A stretch of DNA of 64,000 nt from an uncultured Porphyromonadaceae bacterium (GCA_900546365.1 URCF01000003.1:123193-187192); one strand, 5' to 3'. Shown: positions 26,417 to 35,476, numbered from the stretch's first letter. Translations and numbers: made by a program. The notes: generated from the letters alone by a model not told the origin.

Positions 26417-26461
26417 ATCTTATAGGACTTATATGATTTATCCGATTTATCCGACTTATCT
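26417..26461. repeat. Five imperfect 9-bp tandem repeats upstream of cbiA
   Basis: On the plus strand the units are ATCTTATAG, GACTTATAT, GATTTATCC, GATTTATCC and GACTTATCT, a consensus of GAYTTATNN. They lie between the cbiA -7 box and the tRNA-Glu terminator. Similar short TTATA-type repeats occur between genes in Bacteroidales genomes. They could be a repeat operator, a slippage-prone spacer, or neutral sequence. Confidence 0.6.
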
Positions 26462-26482
26462 TTACCCACCCATCCCCCCAAC

Positions 26483-26519
26483 AAAAAAACTGCATTGCTT
26501 ATCGGAATAAGCAATGCAG
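26483..26519 (-). terminator. Intrinsic terminator after tRNA-Glu
   Basis: A perfect 13-bp stem (CTGCATTGCTTAT at 26490-26502 with ATAAGCAATGCAG at 26507-26519, loop CGGA) is followed on the minus strand by a run of seven T (26489-26483). It ends the tRNA-Glu transcript before the cbiA promoter. Confidence 0.85.
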
Positions 26520-26528
26520 CTTGTTGTG

Positions 26529-26601
26529 TAGCGAATCAGGGAATCGAACCCTGGTCTCCACCGTGAGAGGGTGGCGTGCTAGGCCACTACACTAAATCGC
26601 C
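26529..26601 (-). tRNA. tRNA-Glu (anticodon CTC)
   Basis: Read on the minus strand from 26601: acceptor GGCGATT, D-arm, anticodon stem CCACC/GGTGG around the loop CTCTCAC (anticodon CTC), T-stem CAGGG/CCCTG with loop TTCGATT, and 3' acceptor ATTCGCT with discriminator A. The acceptor has a G-U first pair and one U-U mismatch near its base. CCA is not encoded (next bases CAC). Confidence 0.9.
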
Positions 26602-26642
26602 ATCTTTTCGCCTCGCGGCGGTCAAATCTCCTTTTGACGATG

Positions 26643-26673
26643 CAAAGGTATTACGAAAATTTGAACTGTGCAA
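26643..26673 (-). promoter_or_regulatory. Promoter of tRNA-Glu
   Basis: On the minus strand TTG (26673-26671), a 20-base spacer and TACCTTTG (26650-26643) form a good Bacteroidetes sigma-ABfr promoter. Transcription would start near 26639, about 38 bases before the tRNA. Confidence 0.7.
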
Positions 26674-26711
26674 TAGTGCAAGGCAATTTTTAAGATATTT
26701 TTTGAATTTTA

Positions 26712-27371
26712 TTATTCAAGGGTGATTTCGCCAAAGAACTCAGGACGGTGATAATCAGGCTCGGGAGTGTCGATAGGCGACCATGTGAGGAAATGGGGCG
26801 ATGATGTCAGGTCGGCACATTTGTAGAAATTGCCATGGATAGTGATGGGGGTTCCCTCGTATTTGAGGCCGATAAGCTCGAGCGGAATTGCCATCACCAC
26901 GCTCCAGGAAAACATTCCTTCAAGTTCCTCAAACGGGCGTGTGCCGCAGGAGGCGTAGCGACGCACGGTGGCGAGCTGCTCATCGGTGAGCGGTGTGCCA
27001 TTATGGCGGTCCATGCGGCAGGCGGCGTGGAGGGTGCCGATGCAGTTCATCTCAAAATTGTAGTACGGCTGACGGCCTTCGGGCGCTACGAAAAACTCCA
27101 CGCATGAGTCCTGATGAACAGGAGAGTTGTTGGTGTAGTTGACGGCGCGAAGATAGTTGCAGCGCACAAAAAACTCTATATAGATATGTGTGCCGGAATG
27201 GGCAATGGAAAATGAGGTGAGCGGATGATAGGGGAATTGCTCCTTCCAGTTGAGAGTGTCGATAGATCTCTTGGTGCCTTTTTCATCAAGGATTTTACCA
27301 ACTGTTTCGAGATCCACATTGTCGAGCTCGGGCAGGTAGGGCACGGAAAGTGATTTGGGTTGAGAGGTCAT
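26712..27371 (-). CDS. Carbohydrate-binding family 9-like (DOMON-fold) protein
   Basis: 219 residues from the ATG at 27371, two bases after the LysE-type gene stop; an open frame also runs through that gene but codes for nothing familiar there. The sequence matches the CBM9-like family seen in Bacteroidetes: FSIAHSGTHIYIEFFVRC, the charged HQDSCVEFFV, YYNFEMNCIGTLHA, and ending with WSPIDTPEPDYHRPEFFGEITLE (here broken across the C-terminus). No signal peptide is evident, so it may be cytoplasmic. The ligand is unknown. Co-transcription with the exporter is likely. Confidence 0.75.
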   Translation of the reverse strand: MTSQPKSLSVPYLPELDNVDLETVGKILDEKGTKRSIDTLNWKEQFPYHPLTSFSIAHSGTHIYIEFFVRCNYLRAVNYTNNSPVHQDSCVEFFVAPEGRQPYYNFEMNCIGTLHAACRMDRHNGTPLTDEQLATVRRYASCGTRPFEELEGMFSWSVVMAIPLELIGLKYEGTPITIHGNFYKCADLTSSPHFLTWSPIDTPEPDYHRPEFFGEITLE

Positions 27372-27373
27372 AT

Positions 27374-28018
27374 TCAAGGTTGTATTAAAGATTTGACAGC
27401 TGTGAAGAGGCCAACGAGTGCCATGATGCTCAGCAACACCGCTATGATGCGGTTGATGAGCCACAGAGAGCGCACGTTGAAGTGGGCGCGAAGCTTGTTG
27501 ACCAGATATGTGATTATAAACCACCAGGCGATGGCTCCGAGGATGATGCCTACATACCCGGTGATGTAGTGATAATAGTGGTAGGAGGTGTCCATGAAGT
27601 TGAACCGGGCGAAAAGCCCGATGATGAAGAAGAGGATAAGGGGGTTGGACACTGTGAAAAGAAACCCGGTGCCGAAATCGCGCCAATATGTGTTGGCGGC
27701 TTGGGCTGCGGGCTTGAGCGAGCGCGAGGGATTGCTGCGGAACAGGTAGATGCCGTAGATTATCAGCACCACGGAGCCGAGAATCTGAAGAACGGCCTGA
27801 TGGCTCTGGATGAAATCGGTGACAAACGACAGGCCGAGGCCGGTGAGCAGGCAGTAGATGAGGTCGGAAAGAGCTGCTCCCAGTCCGGTGAAGAATGCAG
27901 GCATGCGCCCCTTGTAGAGCGTGCGCTGAATCACAAGCATCCCTATCGGTCCCATCGGGGCCGATATGAACACGCCTATGAGCAGTCCGGTGAAAACTGT
28001 TTCCAATACTTGCTGCAT
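27374..28018 (-). CDS. LysE-family translocator
   Basis: 214 residues with about six membrane helices. The N-terminal segment GVFISAPMGPIGMLVIQRTL with its Pro- and Gly-rich turn is the hallmark of the LysE/RhtB exporters of amino acids and similar metabolites. NPLILFFIIGLF is also conserved in the family. The substrate is unknown. The gene has its own strong promoter with the -7 box ending four bases before the ATG. Confidence 0.85.
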   Translation of the reverse strand: MQQVLETVFTGLLIGVFISAPMGPIGMLVIQRTLYKGRMPAFFTGLGAALSDLIYCLLTGLGLSFVTDFIQSHQAVLQILGSVVLIIYGIYLFRSNPSRSLKPAAQAANTYWRDFGTGFLFTVSNPLILFFIIGLFARFNFMDTSYHYYHYITGYVGIILGAIAWWFIITYLVNKLRAHFNVRSLWLINRIIAVLLSIMALVGLFTAVKSLIQP

Positions 28019-28022
28019 GATG

Positions 28023-28054
28023 CAAAGTTAATATTTGCAGGTGAGGGATGCAAA
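28023..28054 (-). promoter_or_regulatory. Promoter of the LysE-type gene, nearly leaderless
   Basis: On the minus strand TTTG (ending at 28051), a 20-base spacer and TAACTTTG (28030-28023) match the Bacteroidetes consensus well. Only CATC separates the -7 box from the ATG at 28018, so the mRNA would begin at or within a base or two of the start codon. Confidence 0.75.
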
Positions 28055-28064
28055 AAAAAAATAG

Positions 28065-29531
28065 TTAATAGGAGAGATGCTCACGGCGCGAGGCATCGAT
28101 GCGGAGCAGAATGAACAGCAGGAACGTGAAGCTCCATAGCGATGAGCCGCCGTAGCTGAAGAACGGCAGCGGGATGCCTATCACAGGGCACAACCCTATC
28201 ACCATCCCCACATTGATGGCAAGATGGAAGATGAAGTACGAGGCCACGCTGTAGCCATATACACGCCCGAACACAGTGGGCTGACGCTCGGCTATGTGCA
28301 TCACCCGGAGTATGAGACCGAGGAAGAGTATCAGAACCAGGGATGAGCCTATGAATCCCTGCTCTTCGCCAATGGTGCAGAATATGAAGTCGGTGTGCTG
28401 CTCGGGCACATATTTGAGTTTGGTCTGTGTGCCGTTGAGAAACCCTTTGCCGGCCAACCCTCCGGACCCGATGGCTATGCGCGACTGGTTGACATTGTAC
28501 CCTTTGCCGAGGGGATCGTCAACGATGCCGAGGGTCACCTTGATGCGCTGCTGCTGGTGGGGCTGGAGGATAGAGTCAAACGCATAGTTGACCGAGAACA
28601 GAAACACCACTGAGGCCACCGTGGCTCCGATGGTGATCCACAGTTTGCGTGCCTGGGAGCGGACGGTGAGGAGCATGCAGTAGCCGCAGGCCACCACAAT
28701 GGCCGACAGAAAATAGATGAGTCCCGGCACCGGGATGCCGCAGGCGTCGAGAATGGCAACGATGGTAAATGTGGAGATATACCATATAGCCACATTCCTC
28801 GCCGCTGTGAGATGCTTGCAGTAGATGGCGAGGAGCCCCACCATTATGCACATTATCATCAGAAACACTGCTACTTCGCCGGCCGGCAATCCGAGATAGA
28901 TGGTGGAGGTGTATTTCACCGCCACCACGAAAAACACCACCGCGCAGGCCGCAGCCATCAGCACGAGGCCGCTCATCCCCTCGCGGTAGAGCACGAAGAA
29001 CAATGCCGAGTAGGCGAGTGCCGAGCCTGTCTCTTTCTGCGCTATAATCAGCAGCATCGGGAGGATGATGACAAACAGCACCCGGAAATAGTTGTTTCTC
29101 GAGGCGTTGAGCTTGAAATTGTAGCCGCTGAAAATCTTTGCAAGACACAAGGCGGTGGCGAATTTTCCGAACTCCGCAGGCTGGAAGCGGAGCGGACCGA
29201 GCACGAGCCATGAATGCGAGCCTTTGATGTCAGGAGCCACGAAGATGGTGACCAACAGTATCAGCATCACCACTATATATATCGGGTAGGCGTATGCCTC
29301 ATACATCCTGGAGTCGAACAGCAGCAGCACAAGGGCCAGCACGAATGCCATCCCAATCCATCGTATCTGTTTGCCCGAAAATTCGGTGGCGCTCATGATC
29401 GAGGCGTTGTCGAAGTCGTAGCTGGCGGCATATATGCTGAATATACCTGCAATCACAAGCACCATGTAGAGGATGATTGTGAACCAGTCAACATTGAGTA
29501 TCAGAGATGAATTAGTGCTTCTTGACTCCAC
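28065..29531 (-). CDS. rodA: RodA, SEDS-family peptidoglycan glycosyltransferase
   Basis: 488 residues with about ten membrane helices. RodA polymerises glycan strands for side-wall growth together with PBP2 and the MreBCD scaffold. Landmarks are the N-terminal LILNVDWFTIILYMVLV, SWLVLGPLRFQPAEFGK in the first third, and, in the last third, GLAGKGFLNGTQTKLKYVP, HTDFIFCTIGEEQGFIG and PLPFFSYGGSS. It is somewhat longer than the 370-residue E. coli protein, with extra length in the middle helices. It overlaps mrdA by 20 bp and ends the operon. Confidence 0.95.
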   Translation of the reverse strand: MESRSTNSSLILNVDWFTIILYMVLVIAGIFSIYAASYDFDNASIMSATEFSGKQIRWIGMAFVLALVLLLFDSRMYEAYAYPIYIVVMLILLVTIFVAPDIKGSHSWLVLGPLRFQPAEFGKFATALCLAKIFSGYNFKLNASRNNYFRVLFVIILPMLLIIAQKETGSALAYSALFFVLYREGMSGLVLMAAACAVVFFVVAVKYTSTIYLGLPAGEVAVFLMIMCIMVGLLAIYCKHLTAARNVAIWYISTFTIVAILDACGIPVPGLIYFLSAIVVACGYCMLLTVRSQARKLWITIGATVASVVFLFSVNYAFDSILQPHQQQRIKVTLGIVDDPLGKGYNVNQSRIAIGSGGLAGKGFLNGTQTKLKYVPEQHTDFIFCTIGEEQGFIGSSLVLILFLGLILRVMHIAERQPTVFGRVYGYSVASYFIFHLAINVGMVIGLCPVIGIPLPFFSYGGSSLWSFTFLLFILLRIDASRREHLSY

Positions 29532-31374
29532 TGTAGATTATGGTGTTTGATGTGAGCATCCGGGTTTCGATATGCTTACGGTTTTCGGCAATGGTGCCGG
29601 TGAGATATTTTTCAATGAGAAGACTGCCGATAGGCACGCCGAATGTGGCTCCGAATCCGGCATTCTCCACATACACGCAAATCGCTATCTTGGGGTCGTG
29701 GTAGGGGGCGAACCCGAGAAACACGGAGTGGTCGCGTCCATGGGGATTCTGAGCGGTGCCGGTTTTGCCGCACACCTCAATGTCGGGTAGGTTGGCAAGG
29801 CGGCAGGTACCTCCGGTAACAGCCATGCGCATCCCTTCGGCCACGGAGTTGAAATGCTGCGTGCTGATGTTGGGCCGGTGCTTTTCGGTGTATTTGGCAT
29901 CTATCACAGTGTCTTCTATCTCCTTGACCACATGGGGAGTGATGAACCATCCGCGGTTGGCTATAGTGGCTCCGAGGTTGGCGATCTGCAACGGTGTGGC
30001 GAGAATCTCTCCCTGGCCAATGGCTACGGATATGATGGTGTTGGCGCTCCAGTGGCCTTCGCCATACACTTTATTGTAGAATTTGGCATTTGGGATGAAA
30101 CCGCGGCTTTCGCCGGGCATATCTATTCCGAGTTTGTACCCGTAGCCAAGCTCTACAAGATGCGTTTTCCACACTTCGAAAGCATCGGCGGCCGATTTGT
30201 AACGTGCGCGGCTGTCAATCATATTTTTCAATCCCCAGCAGAAGAATGCATTGCATGATGTCTGCAATGCGGGTTTGAGGGTGATGGGCGAGGCATGTCC
30301 GTGACACCCCACTTTGAGGCGTCCGCTTATGTATCCATTATAGCAGGGAAACGGTGTGCCGAGGCCGATGATTCCTTCCTCAAGGAGTATCAAGCCCTGA
30401 CCTGGCTTGAATGTGGAGCCCGGGGGATATACGCCCATGATGGAGCGGTCGTAGAGCGGCTTGAGCGGGTTGCGGTTGAGTGCGGCGTAGTTGTTGCCGC
30501 GCTCGCGGCCAACAAGGAGCGAGGGGTCGTAGGTGGGACTGCTGACAAGGGCAAGAACCTCGCCTGTGGCAGGCTCTATGGCCACTACGGCTCCGATTTT
30601 GTTGACCATCAGGCTTTCGGCATACTGCTGTAGGCCTATGTCGATGCTGAGTTTGAGATTCTTGCCTGATATAGCGGCTTTGTCGTGGGCACCGTTCTCA
30701 TATCGTCCCTGTATCTGCCCGAGGGCATCGCGGATGAGGATTTCCTCGCCTTTGTGTCCGCGCAGAAATTTCTCGTAGCTTTTCTCCACGCCGAGGTCGC
30801 CGGTATAGTCGCCACGGGAATAGTAGGGGTCGTTGTCAATATCTCGCTGTGACACCTCGCGGATGTCGCCGAGCACATTGGCTGCGCAATGATAGTTGTA
30901 CTCGCGGAGGATACGTTTTTGGATGAAAAATCCCGGATAGCGGTACATTTTTTCTTGCAATCGTCCGTAATCTTCGGCTGACAGGTGGGTCATCAGTGTT
31001 TGCGGTGAGTAGGACGAATAGCCGGGATTGAGCCGCTTGTCGCGCATGTCGGCAAATCGCTTTTTGAGTTTTTCGGGTGTGATACCGAGCGTGCGGCATA
31101 GGTCAAGGGTGTCAAACGGCTGCACATCGCGGGGAATCAGCATGATGTCGTAGGCAGGGCGATTGAACACCACCACCTCGCCGTTGCGGTCATATATTAT
31201 GCCACGGGAGGGGTAGATGGCCTTACGCAGAAATGCGTTGGAGTCGGCCTCATCCTTGTAGCTGTTGTCCAGAACCTGCAGGTTGAAGAGGCGTACCAGA
31301 TAAATCAGCACTATCACCACGATAAAGCCGCCTATCACATATTTGCGCTTCTCTAATTTATAATCTTTTCTCAT
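29512..31374 (-). CDS. mrdA: Penicillin-binding protein 2, peptidoglycan transpeptidase
   Basis: 620 residues. One membrane helix lies at about 13-30, followed by a pedestal domain and a transpeptidase domain. The catalytic motifs are S320-T-F-K323, S373-C-N375 and K537-T-G539. PBP2 crosslinks the strands made by RodA in the elongasome. Length and layout are normal for the family. It overlaps mreD by 17 bp and rodA by 20 bp. Confidence 0.95.
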   Translation of the reverse strand: MRKDYKLEKRKYVIGGFIVVIVLIYLVRLFNLQVLDNSYKDEADSNAFLRKAIYPSRGIIYDRNGEVVVFNRPAYDIMLIPRDVQPFDTLDLCRTLGITPEKLKKRFADMRDKRLNPGYSSYSPQTLMTHLSAEDYGRLQEKMYRYPGFFIQKRILREYNYHCAANVLGDIREVSQRDIDNDPYYSRGDYTGDLGVEKSYEKFLRGHKGEEILIRDALGQIQGRYENGAHDKAAISGKNLKLSIDIGLQQYAESLMVNKIGAVVAIEPATGEVLALVSSPTYDPSLLVGRERGNNYAALNRNPLKPLYDRSIMGVYPPGSTFKPGQGLILLEEGIIGLGTPFPCYNGYISGRLKVGCHGHASPITLKPALQTSCNAFFCWGLKNMIDSRARYKSAADAFEVWKTHLVELGYGYKLGIDMPGESRGFIPNAKFYNKVYGEGHWSANTIISVAIGQGEILATPLQIANLGATIANRGWFITPHVVKEIEDTVIDAKYTEKHRPNISTQHFNSVAEGMRMAVTGGTCRLANLPDIEVCGKTGTAQNPHGRDHSVFLGFAPYHDPKIAICVYVENAGFGATFGVPIGSLLIEKYLTGTIAENRKHIETRMLTSNTIIYSGVKKH

Positions 31375-31879
31375 TGGGGTTCACAGTGATGCAGTCAATA
31401 CATACCAAAAGCAGTGTGGTGAGCACGGTGCTGAACACAATCCGCGCCAAAAGCATCACGATGCTGAAAACAGAGAATGACTCTATGACAAATATCAATG
31501 TGCAGTAGATGAGCGACATGGTAACAGCATATTTGATATATGCCGCCGTGCCGAGCGAGCGCATGGATGGCATGAGCTCGCCAAGCTCATCCTCGCGTAC
31601 CACATACAGTCTCAGCACCGGTTTCCTCAACGCCGCCGCTATTGTGCAGCATAGCGCGTTCATCCCTTGAGTGTCGGAAAATATGTCAACTGTCAGTCCG
31701 AGCAGGAAGCTGAACGTGAGCACATAGTTGATATGGAGGGTGAGCGGGAGCCTGAGGATGACATAGATGAACGCCATAGGCACTGCCACACCACACAGAC
31801 ACACGTGATTGAGCACAATCACCTGCGCGAGGATAAGAATCAGTGTCAGCAACAGCAGCTGTAGCGAATTTTTTGTCAT
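31358..31879 (-). CDS. mreD: Rod shape-determining protein MreD
   Basis: 173 residues with about five membrane helices and little soluble sequence. MreD sequences are poorly conserved; the call rests on size, hydrophobicity and the position between mreC (9 bp gap) and mrdA (17 bp overlap). LPLTLHINYVLTFSFLLGLTVDIFSD (start of the second and third helices) with its Gly and Asp is the most typical stretch. Confidence 0.88.
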   Translation of the reverse strand: MTKNSLQLLLLTLILILAQVIVLNHVCLCGVAVPMAFIYVILRLPLTLHINYVLTFSFLLGLTVDIFSDTQGMNALCCTIAAALRKPVLRLYVVREDELGELMPSMRSLGTAAYIKYAVTMSLIYCTLIFVIESFSVFSIVMLLARIVFSTVLTTLLLVCIDCITVNPNEKRL

Positions 31880-31888
31880 ACCTTGGCG

Positions 31889-32743
31889 TCAATATTTGCT
31901 TTGTGGTTCATCGTTGTTTTCCACTTCCAACAGCTCGGGCTTGAGATTGTCACGTACCACACGCACTGTGCTCAGGGTGGTGAAGTCAGTGAATAGCCGC
32001 ACCCGGAGTGCAAAGAAGTTTTCATCATAGTCCTTGAGTGCTTTTGTGACCACGCCAACCGGCACTCCTTCAGGAAACACTGTGGAATAGCCGCTGGTCA
32101 CAACAGTGTCGCCAACCTCAAACACTGCATGGCGCGGAAGCTCCTCAAGTACTGCCTCGGATGGCGATGCACCGTCCCACACGAGCGAGCCCACCTGCTC
32201 TCCGCCGCGCACCTTAGCCGACACGCGCAGATAATTGTTGAGCAGTGATATGACGCGGGCCGAATGGGGACCCACTTTGTTGACGATGCCCACCACGCCG
32301 TTCTCGTTCACCACACCCATCTCCTCGTTGATGCCGTCAAGATATCCGCGGTCGAGGGTTATATAGTTGTGGGGACGATGGACGCTGTTGTTGATTACAT
32401 GGGCAATTATGAACTCATAGCGCGCAAGAGAAGAGTCAACAGGCACTGTGGCAGCGTATTCAGCAATTTTGTAGGTGTTGATTTGCGCTTTGAGCGCCAG
32501 AACCTGACTCTCAAGCTGGGCGTTGCGGTGGGTAAGGTCCTCGTTGATGTCGCGGAGGTTGAAGTAGGATGTCACCGAGTTGGTCGCTTCATACAGCGAT
32601 GTGCTGACGGCGTTGGCCGATGACAGATACAAGGAATGTTGATAGGGGTTGTTCTGAAAAAGCAACACACAGCTTATCGTCACATATACTATAAATAGAA
32701 TCCATGACGAAAAGCGTATGAGGAAGTTGATCAGATTGCGCAC
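31889..32743 (-). CDS. mreC: Rod shape-determining protein MreC
   Basis: 284 residues. An N-terminal membrane helix (about 9-29) is followed by a coiled-coil of roughly 50 residues (NLRDINEDLTHRNAQLESQV) and a beta-rich periplasmic domain with TLDRGYLDGINEEMGVVNENG (near 130) and GDTVVTSGYSTVFPEGVPVG (near 215). MreC links cytoplasmic MreB filaments to PBP2. It is 3 bp downstream of mreB. Confidence 0.94.
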   Translation of the reverse strand: MRNLINFLIRFSSWILFIVYVTISCVLLFQNNPYQHSLYLSSANAVSTSLYEATNSVTSYFNLRDINEDLTHRNAQLESQVLALKAQINTYKIAEYAATVPVDSSLARYEFIIAHVINNSVHRPHNYITLDRGYLDGINEEMGVVNENGVVGIVNKVGPHSARVISLLNNYLRVSAKVRGGEQVGSLVWDGASPSEAVLEELPRHAVFEVGDTVVTSGYSTVFPEGVPVGVVTKALKDYDENFFALRVRLFTDFTTLSTVRVVRDNLKPELLEVENNDEPQSKY

Positions 32744-32746
32744 CTA

Positions 32747-33766
32747 TCAGCGGATGAGGAACTTGAACTTGTCAATGTTCTTGAGGGCCACGCCGGTGCC
32801 TTTAGCCACGGCCTTGAGGGGATCCTCGGCTACATGGAACTGGATACCGATTTTGTCGGTAAGGCGTTTGTCAAGTCCGCGAAGAAGAGCACCGCCGCCG
32901 GCAAGATAGATACCGTTGCGCACAATGTCGGCATACAGTTCCGGTGGAGTCTGCTCAAGGGCGGCGAGCACGGATGCCTCAATCTTGGAGATGGATTTCT
33001 CGATGCAGTGGGAAATCTCCTGATACGACACCTGCACCTCCATCGGGAGAGCTGTCATCTGGTTGGGACCGTGAACTATATAATCTTCGGGGGCCTCCTC
33101 AAGCTCGGTGAGGGCAGAGCCGACATTGATCTTGATAAGTTCAGCGGTGCGGTTGCCCACGCGCACATTGTGAACGCGCTTCATGTGCTCCATGATGTCG
33201 GCGGTGAGGTCGTCACCGGCTATCTGGATGCTCTTGTTGGACACGATGCCGCCAAGCGAAATCACGGCAATCTCCGTTGTACCGCCGCCTATGTCAACAA
33301 TCATGTTGCCTTCCGGGGCCACAACATCGAGGCCGATACCGAGGGCAGCTGCCATAGGCTCGTAAATCATATACACATCACGGCCTCCGGCGTGCTCCGA
33401 AGAGTCGCGCACGGCACGGATCTCCACCTCGGTGGAGCCGGAGGGGATGCCCACCACCATACGCATCGAGGGGCTGAACCATTTGTTTTTGCTGGACGCT
33501 TTGCCGATGAGGCCGCGAATCATCATTTCGGCGGCGTTGAAGTCGGCAATCACACCTTTGCGCAGCGGACGCACGCAGCGGATTCCTTCGGGCTCGCGGC
33601 CCCACATGCGCTGTGCTTCCTTGCCCACGGCAATCATCTTGCCGGTGCGCACATCAATGGCCACAATCGAGGGCTCGTCGATGATGATCTTGTCGTTATG
33701 GATGATGAGGGTGTTGGCAGTGCCAAGATCCACAGAAATTTCTTTGGTTAATGAAAAGATACCCAT
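32747..33766 (-). CDS. mreB: Rod shape-determining protein MreB
   Basis: 339 residues, an actin-like ATPase that forms membrane filaments guiding wall synthesis. Nucleotide-binding motifs are VDLGTANTLI (13-22), VDIGGGTTEIAVISLGG (about 166-182) and LAGGGALLRGL (about 290-300). Only 18 bp separate it from purH upstream and I see no promoter there, so the cell-shape genes are likely expressed from the purH promoter. Confidence 0.97.
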   Translation of the reverse strand: MGIFSLTKEISVDLGTANTLIIHNDKIIIDEPSIVAIDVRTGKMIAVGKEAQRMWGREPEGIRCVRPLRKGVIADFNAAEMMIRGLIGKASSKNKWFSPSMRMVVGIPSGSTEVEIRAVRDSSEHAGGRDVYMIYEPMAAALGIGLDVVAPEGNMIVDIGGGTTEIAVISLGGIVSNKSIQIAGDDLTADIMEHMKRVHNVRVGNRTAELIKINVGSALTELEEAPEDYIVHGPNQMTALPMEVQVSYQEISHCIEKSISKIEASVLAALEQTPPELYADIVRNGIYLAGGGALLRGLDKRLTDKIGIQFHVAEDPLKAVAKGTGVALKNIDKFKFLIR

Positions 33767-33784
33767 TGTTGATATAATTCGGGA

Positions 33785-35314
33785 TTAGTGTTTGAAATGA
33801 CGGATGCCGGTGGTCACCATGGTCACATTGTTCTCATTGCAATAGGCAATGGAGTCGTTGTCGCGGATGGAGCCGCCGGGCTGTATCACAGCGTTGATGC
33901 CGGCTTCGTGGGCTATCTGCACACAGTCGGCAAACGGGAAGAAGGCATCTGACGCCATCACTGCGCCATTGAGGTCAAAGCCAAACGACAGAGCCTTGGC
34001 GATGGCCTGCTTGAGGGCATCCACGCGGCTTGTCTGACCAACGCCGCTTGCCATAAGCTGTCCGTTTTTGGCAAGCACAATGGCGTTGCTCTTGGAGTGC
34101 TTCACAATTCTGTTGGCAAAGAGCAGGTCGGTCACTTGTTCTGTGGAAGGGGAAAGTGTGGTGACGGAGGTGAGGTCGTCGGCTGTTTCCACCTTCAGGT
34201 CGCGCTGCTGCATGAGAGCGCCGTTGAGGATGGTGCGCACCTGCATGGTAGTGTCAAGCTGCTGCTTCTGAATGAGGATGATGCGGTTTTTCTTCTGCTG
34301 AAGCACAGCGAGCGCATCGTCGGTGTATTCGGGAGCTATGATTACTTCAAAAAATATCTTGTTGATCTCCTCGGCTGTAGCGGCGTCAATGGCGCGGTTG
34401 GCAATCAGCACTCCGCCGAAGGCCGACACGGGGTCGCCGGCAAGGGCATCTTTCCAAGCTTCAAGGATGGTGGAGCGGGTGGCAAGGCCGCAGGCATTGT
34501 TGTGCTTGAGCACTGCGAATGTCGGGTCGGTGAATTCGGCCATCAGGCTCACGGCCGCATCGATGTCAAGAAGATTGTTGTAGGAAATCTCTTTGCCGTG
34601 AAGCTGGGTGAATATCTTGTCGAAATCGCCGAAGAATGTACCCTGCTGGTGGGGATTCTCGCCGTAGCGCAACGCTTTTTTGTGGTCAAGGGCAAGGCGC
34701 AGGGCCGAGGGGCCTTCGTTGGCATCGAAATAGTTGAAGATATGGGAGTCGTAGCCCGACGACACTGCAAATGCCTCTTTAGCGAGCCACAATCTTTCGT
34801 CCAGAGTGGTGGCGGCGTCGTTGTGGCGCTCCAGCATCTCGGCAAAAGGCTCATACTGGGCCTTGGATGCCACTATAGCCACATGGGCATAATTCTTGGC
34901 GGCGGCGCGGATGAGCGAAATACCGCCTATGTCTATCTTCTCAATGATGTCGGCGTGGGAGGCTCCGGAAGCCACGGTCTGCTCAAAAGGATAAAGGTCA
35001 ACTATCACAAGGTCGATCTCCGGAATTTCGTACTGACGCATCTTGTCAAGGTCGGAGTCCATATCTCTGCGGCCAAGAATACCGCCAAACACTTTGGGGT
35101 GAAGGGTCTTCACTCTGCCGCCGAGAATAGAGGGGTAGGAGGTGAGGTCTTCAACAGCGTCACATTCATAGCCAAGTGATTCGATAAACTGGCGGGTGCC
35201 GCCTGTGGAGAGGAATTTGACGCCGTTGGCGTGGAGGAGCGAGAGTATTCGGTCAAGACCGTCTTTGTGGAACACTGAGATAAGTGCTGTGGAAATTTTC
35301 TTGGTTTCTGACAT
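33785..35314 (-). CDS. purH: Bifunctional AICAR transformylase / IMP cyclohydrolase
   Basis: 509 residues from the ATG at 35314; an open frame extends to 35578 but would cross the flavodoxin start and lacks family sequence. The N-terminal IMP cyclohydrolase has LISVFHKDGLD and GVKFLSTGGTRQFIE. The C-terminal transformylase has LRYGENPHQQG, AVLKHNNACG (catalytic Lys-His region) and, near the end, AFFPFADCVQIAHEAG and IQPGGSIRDND. It makes the last two steps of IMP synthesis. It heads the operon purH-mreBCD-mrdA-rodA. Confidence 0.95.
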   Translation of the reverse strand: MSETKKISTALISVFHKDGLDRILSLLHANGVKFLSTGGTRQFIESLGYECDAVEDLTSYPSILGGRVKTLHPKVFGGILGRRDMDSDLDKMRQYEIPEIDLVIVDLYPFEQTVASGASHADIIEKIDIGGISLIRAAAKNYAHVAIVASKAQYEPFAEMLERHNDAATTLDERLWLAKEAFAVSSGYDSHIFNYFDANEGPSALRLALDHKKALRYGENPHQQGTFFGDFDKIFTQLHGKEISYNNLLDIDAAVSLMAEFTDPTFAVLKHNNACGLATRSTILEAWKDALAGDPVSAFGGVLIANRAIDAATAEEINKIFFEVIIAPEYTDDALAVLQQKKNRIILIQKQQLDTTMQVRTILNGALMQQRDLKVETADDLTSVTTLSPSTEQVTDLLFANRIVKHSKSNAIVLAKNGQLMASGVGQTSRVDALKQAIAKALSFGFDLNGAVMASDAFFPFADCVQIAHEAGINAVIQPGGSIRDNDSIAYCNENNVTMVTTGIRHFKH

Positions 35315-35354
35315 AATCCGGAGGTTGATGTTCTGTGTTTGAATATTCAAGGTG

Positions 35355-35362
35355 CAAAGGTA
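35355..35362 (-). promoter_or_regulatory. -7 box of the purH-mre operon
   Basis: TACCTTTG on the minus strand (35362-35355) fits TAnnTTTG and is 40 bases ahead of the purH ATG. A TTG is present 14 bases upstream, closer than the usual 19-21, so the -33 element is uncertain. Confidence 0.5.
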
Positions 35363-35476
35363 GTAATTTTTCCACACAATATCTGTGTGTAATCTGCTAT
35401 AAAACATAAAATTTTTTAATCGAACAATGCCCGCGCTACGATTGTTAATACTACGACAATATAAATTGATTTGATT

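Noticed and set aside
27372..28025. Upstream extension of the CBM9-like frame to 437 codons
   Set aside because: The extension overlaps the LysE-type gene in another frame and is Ser-, His- and Arg-rich; the ATG at 27371 directly after the LysE-type stop is the natural start.
34097..35179. 360-codon open frame on the plus strand
   Set aside because: Antisense to purH; Gly- and Val-rich shadow frame with no family resemblance.
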